Shown here: positions 15,269-20,263 of the stretch, piece after piece
How the letters are laid out: every line of letters starts with the position of its first letter
Position numbering within the stretch: position 1 is the first letter of the stretch
Source of the DNA: Actinomycetota bacterium
Lineage (GTDB): Bacteria > Actinomycetota > Thermoleophilia > Gaiellales > Gaiellaceae
Assembly: GCA_013694685.1 (NCBI GenBank)
Contig: JACDBY010000323.1
Location: forward strand, 1 to 20,263
DNA: 20,263 nt
Reading direction: 5' to 3'
Notes under the pieces: model-generated
Databases searched by the model: none
What the model saw: the letters and a program-made list of their open reading frames with translations, nothing else
Told to the model about the DNA's origin: nothing
Position numbers and translations under genes: made by a program

Positions 15269-16012
15269 ATGATCGAGCGTACACCCGTGGTGGAAGAGGT
15301 CGCGCGTACTCGACGCGGCGTCCTCGGCAAGGCAGCAGTTGGGCTGGCCGCGGCTGGCGGTGCAGCGACCCTAGTTGGTCGTGCCGAGGCAGCACCCTCA
15401 CCGAGGGCGCTCAAGGGCGTCGTCGACTTCATCGCGACCCAGGAGGCTTTTGGGGTCACGTTCCTGACCGAGGCGATCCGACGCTCGCCAGGGACGCCGT
15501 CGGCGCAGTTCGCACCCATTCTGAAAGCGGCGAATACGACCGAGTTCGACCACCTCCGCGCACTCGAGCAGCGGCTCGGTGCCAAGCGGCTCGTAAAGCA
15601 GTACTGGATTCCCGAAGCCGCCTTCGGTAACGGCGGCCCAGGGCTCTTTCAATCGCTCGACAAGGTTGAGACGATCGAGCTGAGCATGTATCTGATCGGC
15701 GTCACCGCCTATGCCCAGAGGCGCTCGGCGTTTGGCGCGCGTCTCATGGCCGAAGCGATGGCAACAGAGTCCGAGCATCGTGTTCTGGCGCGAGCAGCGC
15801 TCGGGATCCTCGGAGTGAAGATCGAGGTGCCGAACAACATCAGCTTCGCTCCGTTCAACATCCGGACGGTCGCCGGCGTCAAGGCGGCTGCGGAAAGACT
15901 GGGGATCGGCTACGACAAGGAAGGCGCCCAGCCGGGCAAGTTCTACCCCTACCCCGGTAACCCGCTGGCCAACGGCAGCGGCTCACCGCAGATCGTGCGG
16001 ACACCTGCCTGA
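15269..16012 (+). CDS. Tat-exported ferritin-like domain protein
   Basis: A 247-residue protein with a twin-arginine signal: TRRGVLGKAAVGLAAAGGAA (RR at 15-16), then AEA before a likely cleavage near residue 41. The mature part is a ferritin-like four-helix bundle of the Ferritin_2 (pfam13668) type: DFIATQEAFGVTFLTEAI, TTEFDHLRALEQRLG, DKVETIELSMYLIGVTAYAQRR and MATESEHRVLARAALG supply Glu/His residues in helices. The C-terminal extension is Pro/Gly-rich. The start at ATG 15269 is fixed by AGGAGG (15259-15264) with short spacing. Exported ferritin-like proteins of this group are common near cell-envelope stress genes; iron or peroxide handling is inferred, not shown. Confidence 0.88.
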   Translation: MIERTPVVEEVARTRRGVLGKAAVGLAAAGGAATLVGRAEAAPSPRALKGVVDFIATQEAFGVTFLTEAIRRSPGTPSAQFAPILKAANTTEFDHLRALEQRLGAKRLVKQYWIPEAAFGNGGPGLFQSLDKVETIELSMYLIGVTAYAQRRSAFGARLMAEAMATESEHRVLARAALGILGVKIEVPNNISFAPFNIRTVAGVKAAAERLGIGYDKEGAQPGKFYPYPGNPLANGSGSPQIVRTPA

Positions 16013-16018
16013 CGAGAG

Positions 16019-16058
16019 ACGGACGGGATGGGCCGCTACGTCGGCCCTTCTCGTCCGC
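16019..16058 (+). terminator. Terminator after ferritin-like gene
   Basis: Long stem between GGACGGGATGGGCCG (16021-16035) and CGGCCCTTCTCGTCC (about 16041-16056), with one mismatch and one G-T pair, followed by GCTTTCCTTTT. Confidence 0.8.
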
Positions 16059-16080
16059 TTTCCTTTTACCGCCGAGGAGC

Positions 16081-16771
16081 GTGGGCCGTTCGAGCGGACG
16101 GCTCGACTTCGCGAAGATCACGCCCAACCCGGTGCGTGACTCGACCGTGAAGCTCCCGGCCGACGACACCGAAGAGGTCAACCCGCCAACGGCGGCGCAC
16201 ATCGAGGCGGCGCTCGCGGCCCTTCCGAACGCCTACCGGCTGCCGGTGCTCGTGCTCGTGCTCGTGCTCGACGCTACGGGGATGCGTGTTGGGGAGCTCG
16301 AGGCGTTGCGGTGGAGGGATTGCGACGAGCGTGCGCGCTGGCGCGTCTCGAGGGCCAGGGCGAAGATCGAGACAGGGCCGGTGAGTTCCGGTGCCAGAGG
16401 CGCTGCTACAAGCCGTCACCGAGGCGGTTCCGCGGGAGGATCGCGACCTCGACGGCCAGGTGTTCGCCGGCTTCGACGTCGACGCGCTCCGCACGTCCCT
16501 CGGGCGCGCCTCCAAGGCGGCCGGGGTGCCGGCGTTCTCGCCTCACGATCTACGCCACCGGCGCGCGTCGCTCTGGCACCTGGGCGGGATGCCGGTCGCC
16601 GAGGCGTGCGACAAGCTCGGGCACTCCCCGCAGGTTCACCTCGGGTTGTACGCCCACGTCGTGCTCGATCGGAGCGAGGTCGAGCACGCGGCGATGCTCG
16701 CTCGTGACCGTCAGGCACGGCCCCCGGTGAGGCCCTTGAAGACGGCTATGGCATTAGCAGGGGTGTTCTAG
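16081..16771 (+). pseudogene. Tyrosine recombinase (integrase) remnant, truncated and frameshifted
   Basis: The first part (frame from 16081) has KLPADDTEEVNPPTAAHIEA and LDATGMRVGELEALRW, with the catalytic Arg of box I. At about 16385 homology moves to another frame, whose translation has FSPHDLRHRRASLWHLGGM (H-x-x-R), KLGHSP (His) and LGLYAHVVLD (nucleophile Tyr), and ends at TAG 16771 just before attR. The N-terminal arm and core-binding domain are missing, since homology starts shortly after the preceding terminator. All catalytic residues can be found, but in two frames, so the enzyme is not made intact unless there is a sequencing error or a frameshift event. A GTGCTC repeat expansion lies before box I. 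Confidence 0.85.
16246..16269 (+). repeat. (GTGCTC)4 tandem hexamer
   Basis: Four exact copies of GTGCTC inside the integrase remnant encode VLVLVLVL before LDATGMR. Relatives usually show a shorter stretch here, so this looks like slippage expansion in frame. Confidence 0.7.
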
Positions 16772-16772
16772 C

Positions 16773-16786
16773 CCCGTATGGGCCTT
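16773..16786 (+). repeat. attR core
   Basis: CCCGTATGGGCCTT, identical to the end of tRNA-Glu (13157-13170). The bases before it (TTCTAGCC) also resemble the tRNA T-arm. Confidence 0.8.
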
Positions 16787-16920
16787 CCAGGGCTTCTCTC
16801 GCATCACACCGGAAAGCCTGCAAACGCGGGCTTTACGGCTTCTAAGCAGGCCCCGGCGGACGTGTCGCGGATGCCTCGCTGGTGCGTGGCGTGCCTGTAC
16901 CGGTGCGTGTACACGCCTCG
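16787..16920 (+). repeat. Second copy of tRNA-Glu downstream region
   Basis: Homologous to about 13171-13320 with one gap of roughly 17 bp. It contains the hairpin AAAGCCTGC-AAAC-GCGGGCTTT (16813-16834) and GTGCGTG-type heptamers at 16882, 16891 (GTGCCTG) and 16903 with the same 9 and 12 spacing. Confidence 0.75.
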
Positions 16921-16956
16921 CTCTCCTGCTCACCCCGACCGGTGTGCGTCGGACGA

Positions 16957-17025
16957 GTGGTGGCGCTCTACCGTCGCGGCGTCGTTGTCGAGCGCAAGTT
17001 CGGCCACTTGAAGCACAGCTACGGC
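16957..17025 (+). pseudogene. DDE transposase C-terminal fragment
   Basis: The reading VVALYRRGVVVERKFGHLKHSYG resembles the end of IS4/IS5-type DDE transposases. The Y-x2-R-x3-E-x6-K signature is present as Y, E and K, with Gly where the Arg should be. There is no start codon, and the following translation loses similarity at about 17025, where the oppositely oriented nucleotidyltransferase fragment ends. A short remnant only. Confidence 0.6.
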
Positions 17026-17147
17026 GAGCGGGCGTCGGCCATCCCGTCGTCTCGCCCACGCGAGCCAAAGACGAACAGCGCGAGAACGTCATCGTCCTGC
17101 TCCGCGTACGCGAGGAGCGCGCGAAAGCACGTCTCCCGCTCGTCCAC
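17019..17147 (-). pseudogene. Truncated nucleotidyltransferase-domain gene
   Basis: From GTG 17147, 42 residues are open. They start VDERETCFRALLAYAEQDDD and contain LALFVFGSRGRDDGMADARS, the GSRGR...D...S start of the aminoglycoside-adenylyltransferase-like nucleotidyltransferase domain. The sequence stops (TAG) where the catalytic DxD would follow. A TAAGGT box lies 7 nt before the GTG, so promoter and 5' end survive. The family is normally about 250 residues or more. Truncation coincides with the transposase fragment on the other strand. Confidence 0.65.
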
Positions 17148-17154
17148 GTGGCCG

Positions 17155-17160
17155 ACCTTA
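17155..17160 (-). promoter_or_regulatory. -10 box of truncated nucleotidyltransferase
   Basis: TAAGGT on the minus strand with 7 nt to GTG 17147; matches the leaderless layout of the intact genes. Confidence 0.45.
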
Positions 17161-17176
17161 GCGCGTGACGCCTGAG

Positions 17177-18037
17177 TCAGATCTTCCGGTAGCGGGACTC
17201 GCTGAGTGAGTAGACGCCGAACGCAAACAGCCCGGCGGCGACGAGACCGAGGAGCCACGGGCCGTACTCGGCGCGGACGATCTTCGCGAGGGCGCCGTCG
17301 AGCCCGACGGCCTCCTTGGCGTCGTACTCCCACGCGGCCTTGAGGAGGAAGATCCCGATCAGGCCGAAGACCACACCGCGCGCGACGTAACCGACCGTGC
17401 CGATGCGAGTGAGCCACGTCTTCACCTCTGAACGCATCTGCTCGGTCTTCAGCTCCTCGAGGAACTTCTGCCGCGCGCCCTTGACGAACTGGTAGACGCC
17501 GACGCCGATCAGCACGAGCCCTGCGATGCCGACGAGCCAGCGTCCGGCCGGCCAGTCGAAGACGCCCGCGGTCGTCTCCTTTGGCTTCGACGACGCTCCC
17601 TGCGTCTGGCCCGAGGAGCTCGTCAGGATCTTGATCGCCGCGATGCAGAGCGCGCCGTAGACGAGACCGCTGCCGACCCCACCGAGCCGCTCGATCCCGC
17701 TGTCGGACGCCTCCGGGCCGTGACCGAGCGCCGCTCGAAACAGCCGCCAGATCGAGTAGCCGCCGAGGCCGATCGCGACGATTGCGAGCGATACCCCGCC
17801 GAGCGGCTTGTCGGCGATCGTTTCGAGGGCGCCCTCCTGATTCGTCAGCTTGCCCTTGTCGCTGACCGCGACCTGGAAGGCGAGGAGGCCGATGATCACG
17901 TAGACGAGGCCACGGGCCACGAATCCCGCGCGGGCGAGCCACTCGAACGCCGTCGAGTGGACGAAGTCGTGACCGGCGCTCTGGGCGCTGTCGACGGGCG
18001 AGTCGGTGATACGCGGCATCGCACAGTCGTACCCCAT
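17177..18037 (-). CDS. DUF1206 family membrane protein
   Basis: A 286-residue integral membrane protein built from three repeats, each with about two helices. The repeat openings are RAGFVARGLVYVIIGLLAFQ (about 36-55), RLGGVGSGLVYGALCIAAIK and RIGTVGYVARGVVFGLIGIF. The R-x-G-x3-x-G-x-V(Y/F)-x2-G pattern is the DUF1206 hallmark. A charged cytoplasmic linker (ARQKFLEELKTEQMRSEVKTW) precedes the third repeat. ATG 18037 has AGGA 5 nt upstream. ATG 18019 is an alternative, with a TACGAC box 6 nt before it. The function of DUF1206 proteins is not known to me. Confidence 0.88.
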   Translation of the reverse strand: MGYDCAMPRITDSPVDSAQSAGHDFVHSTAFEWLARAGFVARGLVYVIIGLLAFQVAVSDKGKLTNQEGALETIADKPLGGVSLAIVAIGLGGYSIWRLFRAALGHGPEASDSGIERLGGVGSGLVYGALCIAAIKILTSSSGQTQGASSKPKETTAGVFDWPAGRWLVGIAGLVLIGVGVYQFVKGARQKFLEELKTEQMRSEVKTWLTRIGTVGYVARGVVFGLIGIFLLKAAWEYDAKEAVGLDGALAKIVRAEYGPWLLGLVAAGLFAFGVYSLSESRYRKI

Positions 18038-18091
18038 TTCCGTCCTGACTGCACCTCGGCCGTCAGCGGCGCGCGTCGCCGCCCTGAGGGG

Positions 18092-18937
18092 CTACGTGCC
18101 GCGCTGACAGTGCCGCAGCGCGTTGAGACAGTCGTCGACGAGCCCCTGCAGCTCGGTCTGGCGCCACGCGTTGAAGAAGTCGGCGTGCGCCGTCAACTGG
18201 CCGCCCGAGGCGAGCGTCACGTCTCCCGCGCCGCTCACCGGGTAGCGGTAGATGAGCGAGATCTGCGGGAGCGCGTGCGAGAAGCGCGACGGGCAGCGAC
18301 CCTGCACCGGGTAGGTCACGTGGCTCTGATGGTTCGAGCTGTCGAGGTTCTTCCCGTCCCAGCAGCTCGGGAACGTGACGTGGAGGCGGAGGGCGTTCCG
18401 GCGTGCGTCGGGGCACGTTGGGACGCTGCTCGTCGGCCTGACCCCACCGCCGACCCCGCAGTTCCAGAATGCCACCTTCAGGGGCTGGGCGCTCGCGGCC
18501 TTGGCATCGCCCGCGACCATCCGGAAGCCCGGTGGGAAGGCCTCGACGTGGCGCATCGTCTTGCGGCGGTAGTAGATCTGCGCGTGATTCGGCGTCACCG
18601 GCTGCCCGTTGACGGAGAGCGTCGGCATCCAGTACCCGGCCGTGTCACCCGGGCGATGGCACGTCGTACCAGCGGCGAGCAGCGTCGTCAGCGTCGACGA
18701 GGCATTCGTTCCCGTGTTCCCGACGAAGGAGTGGTGGTGCGAGGCGCCCGGCTCGCCGAAGAAGACGATCGGGTCGTCCGGTGCGCCGTGGCTGAACGTG
18801 CACGCGCTCACGAAGTTGACGCCGCGCAGCTTCGCCATCGAGGAGCCGTTTCGCTTGTCGCCGGCGAGCGCGGTCGAGACGACGAGCACCGCGGCGAGCG
18901 GGAGAAGCGTCAGGGCGGCGAGCAAGCGAGCGTTCAT
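18092..18937 (-). CDS. Secreted DUF1996 domain protein
   Basis: A 281-residue exported protein. The signal peptide is MNARLLAALTLLPLAAVLVV...TALAG, with cleavage near residue 25. The DUF1996-type domain shows FVSACTFSHGAPDDPIVFFG, GASHHHSFVGNTGTNASST, YWMPTLSVNGQPVTPN, and LRLHVTFPSCWDGKNLDSSN with SHVTYP. ATG 18937 has GGAGG 6 nt before it (minus strand); the 44 codons of open frame upstream lie in non-coding DNA. The His-rich HHHSF and Cys pairs (SACTF, TTCH, WNCG, PTCP, PSCWD) suggest metal binding and disulfides. It resembles fungal/actinobacterial extracellular proteins of unknown activity, possibly carbohydrate-related. Confidence 0.88.
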   Translation of the reverse strand: MNARLLAALTLLPLAAVLVVSTALAGDKRNGSSMAKLRGVNFVSACTFSHGAPDDPIVFFGEPGASHHHSFVGNTGTNASSTLTTLLAAGTTCHRPGDTAGYWMPTLSVNGQPVTPNHAQIYYRRKTMRHVEAFPPGFRMVAGDAKAASAQPLKVAFWNCGVGGGVRPTSSVPTCPDARRNALRLHVTFPSCWDGKNLDSSNHQSHVTYPVQGRCPSRFSHALPQISLIYRYPVSGAGDVTLASGGQLTAHADFFNAWRQTELQGLVDDCLNALRHCQRGT

Positions 18938-19053
18938 CGAGCACCTCCGGGCGGCGTGGACCCGCCGATCGAAACACCTCGCTGTGAGGATTTCGTGAGC
19001 GCACGGTAAGCCGAAACGCACGTCCGCACACGCCGCGAAGCGTGTCCGGTCGG

Positions 19054-19213
19054 AATCGGTGTCAGACACCGATTTCTGTCAAGGCCAGACCGTGCCAACT
19101 CGGTTCCAATCAATCCACAGGCGATCTCCCGCGGCCGCGGTGCTCCAACCGCCTTCGCGACCTCTTCGTGCCGATCGTTCAACACCCTTGACACGAATCG
19201 GTGTCTGACACCG
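19054..19213. repeat. REPIN/MITE-like pair of inverted palindromes
   Basis: The left unit is a perfect palindrome AATCGGTGTC-A-GACACCGATT (19054-19074). The right unit is CGGTGTC-T-GACACCG (19199-19213). Extended ends 19058-19084 and 19186-19212 are inverted copies, 25 of 27 bases alike, each running inward to TGTCAAGG. The about 100 bp between show no gene. No REP-associated transposase gene is in the window. Confidence 0.7.
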
Positions 19214-19243
19214 TCGTTCCTCCGCCCGCGACCGCTCGTGAGG

Positions 19244-19669
19244 TCAGCGGGCCGTCCAGCCGCCGTCCATCACGAGCGGCGCTCCCGTGACCGACGCTCC
19301 ACCCGGGCCGAGGAGGTAAGCGACCGCGTCGGCGACCTCATCAGGCTCGCGCAGCCGCTGGAGCGCCTTGAGCGCGAGCAATGCATCCCAGCGAACCTCG
19401 TCGAATTCCTCCACGGGCGAGACGTGCTGGAACCCGGCGCTCGGGACGATCACGTCGAGCCTGCCGAACCGCTCGAGCGTCGCCTCGACCGCGGCCCGGT
19501 TCCCGTCCCGCGTCGTCAGATCCGTGACGAAGCTCTCTCCCGGGCCGGACGAATCAGGCTCGCGGTCGACGGCGAGCACCTCCCACCCGTCGTCGACGAG
19601 CCGCCCGGCGATCGCGCGGCCGATGCCGCTCGCGGCACCCGTGACGAGCGCGGCGCCCGGCTCAGGGAC
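19244..19669 (-). pseudogene. SDR-family dehydrogenase with in-frame core deletion
   Basis: The N-terminal nucleotide-binding part is clear (ALVTGAASGIGRAIAGRLVDD; LDVIVPSAGFQHVSPVEEF). The C-terminal end is also clear (LREPDEVADAVAYLLGPGG, TGAPLVMDGGWTAR), like 3-hydroxybutyrate dehydrogenase-type SDRs. Between WDALLAL and KALQRL (about 19365) roughly 110 residues are absent, including the Ser, the YxxxK catalytic pair and helix 5. The reading frame is kept. No ATG, GTG or TTG stands between the upstream in-frame stop and the homology start; GTC at 19669 overlaps the end of the next SDR gene. NNAG is degraded to PSAG. At about 141 codons against about 250 normally, it cannot be a working reductase. 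Confidence 0.8.
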
Positions 19670-20263
19670 CGCCGCGCACGTAGATCACCTGACCGGTGAC
19701 GTACGCGGCGTCGTCCGAGCTGAGGAACGCGATCACGCTCGCGACGTCCTCCGGCTGGCCCACACGCCCGAGCGGCGTCTGCTCGGCGATCGCCACCTGG
19801 AAGTCGTCGAACGAAACTCCGATTCGCTCGGCGGTCTGCGCGGTCATCGCGGTCGCGATGAACCCTGGCGCGACGCAGTTGACGCGGATCGAGAAGCGTC
19901 CGAGCTCGATCGCGAGCGTCTTCGCGAGCCCCTGGATGCCGGCCTTCGCCGCCGCATAGTTCGCCTGACCGCGGTTCCCGAGCGCCGAGGTCGACGAGAT
20001 CAGCACCATCGCACCGCTTTCCTGCTCGACCATGTGCGCCTGCGCGGCCTGCGCGGCGAGGAACGTCCCGCGGAGGTGCGTCGCGATGACCGACTCCCAA
20101 TCGTCGTCGGTGAGCTTGTGGAGCAGGTTGTCGCGAATGATCCCGGCCGAGGTGACGAGCACGTCGAGCCGACCGCTCTCGGCCGCGAGCGCGACCGCCG
20201 CCTCGACGTCGGCGCGAGAGGTGACGTCACAGCGGACCGCGCGGCCACCGATCCGCTCGGCCG
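19662..20263 (-). CDS. SDR-family 3-oxoacyl-ACP reductase-like protein, 5' end outside window
   Basis: About 200 residues of a FabG-like NAD(P)-dependent reductase; the Gly-rich cofactor motif lies beyond the window. Visible are RLDVLVTSAGIIRDNLLHKLTDDDW, VLISSTSALGNRGQANYAAAKAG (Ser and Y-x3-K catalytic residues), RVNCVAPGFIATAM, and the C-terminal DVASVIAFLSSDDAAYVTGQ with VIYVRGGP. The usual Asn of the catalytic tetrad in the 'VNL.G' block is His here (IATHLRGTF), a change seen in some actinobacterial relatives from memory. Its 3' end overlaps the SDR pseudogene. Likely a fatty-acid or acyl-CoA type reductase; substrate unknown. Confidence 0.9.
   Translation of the reverse strand, partial: AERIGGRAVRCDVTSRADVEAAVALAAESGRLDVLVTSAGIIRDNLLHKLTDDDWESVIATHLRGTFLAAQAAQAHMVEQESGAMVLISSTSALGNRGQANYAAAKAGIQGLAKTLAIELGRFSIRVNCVAPGFIATAMTAQTAERIGVSFDDFQVAIAEQTPLGRVGQPEDVASVIAFLSSDDAAYVTGQVIYVRGGP

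Larger units (their letters stand above)
13157..16786 (+). mobile_element. Decayed integrative element in tRNA-Glu
   Basis: About 3.6 kb bounded by two copies of the tRNA-Glu end. A tyrosine recombinase remnant lies just inside the right copy, as in tRNA-integrated islands. Cargo: a Cys/His/Asp hypothetical protein, a methyltransferase, an RsbW-like fragment and a Tat-exported ferritin-like protein. The recombinase is broken, so the element is probably fixed in place. Confidence 0.75.

Noticed and set aside
16754..17092. Minus-strand ORF ending in KAHTGLEHPC
   Set aside because: Counterpart of the tRNA-derived shadow at attR; no coding features.
18934..19194. 86-codon minus ORF through the REPIN region
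   Set aside because: Runs into the DUF1996 signal region and palindromes; no SD or -10 box at its start and no recognisable domain.

Overview
The window is GC-rich chromosomal DNA from a high-GC bacterium. The closest fit is an actinobacterium of the Thermoleophilia type (Gaiellales/Solirubrobacterales-like). This rests on the metallo-hydrolase/hisS gene pair, a DUF1206 protein, frequent GTG starts, NTGA stop/start overlaps, and many genes that begin 6-7 nt after a TANNNT -10 box with no Shine-Dalgarno site. The lineage is inferred from gene content and style, not from a marker-gene comparison.

Region 1 (1-2284): the N-terminal 343 residues of histidyl-tRNA synthetase (minus strand, cut by the window edge) are coupled to an upstream glyoxalase II-like metallo-hydrolase. 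A cupin gene is divergent from that pair. Two small coupled membrane-protein genes follow on the minus strand.

Region 2 (2696-8621, minus strand): a complete histidine-utilisation set. hutH, a 77-residue two-helix membrane protein, hutU and hutI form one tightly overlapping operon. ftcD lies 275 bp upstream with its own promoter. Together they convert histidine to urocanate, imidazolone propionate, formiminoglutamate and finally glutamate plus formimino-tetrahydrofolate.

Region 3 (8640-13024): a plus-strand methyltransferase diverges from ftcD through one symmetric -10 element. It is followed by a uracil-DNA glycosylase-like protein, an integral membrane protein, and an HD-type phosphohydrolase whose HD doublet reads HC. 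After these come a convergent cupin, tRNA-Gln(CTG) with promoter and terminator, a secreted lysozyme/transglycosylase-like protein that seems to start at CTG, and a small charged protein.

Region 4 (13097-about 17150): an integration hot spot at tRNA-Glu(CTC). The 14-bp end of the tRNA is repeated at 16773-16786. Between the two copies lie a Cys/His/Asp hypothetical protein, a methyltransferase, a decayed RsbW-like ATPase fragment, a Tat-exported ferritin-like protein and a broken tyrosine recombinase. The roughly 150 bp after each att copy are homologous (terminator hairpin plus three GTGCGTG heptamers), which suggests successive insertions. Beyond the right end, a transposase fragment abuts a truncated nucleotidyltransferase.

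Region 5 (17177-20263, minus strand): a DUF1206 membrane protein, a secreted DUF1996 protein, a REPIN-like pair of inverted palindromes, an SDR pseudogene lacking its catalytic core, and a FabG-like SDR cut by the window edge.
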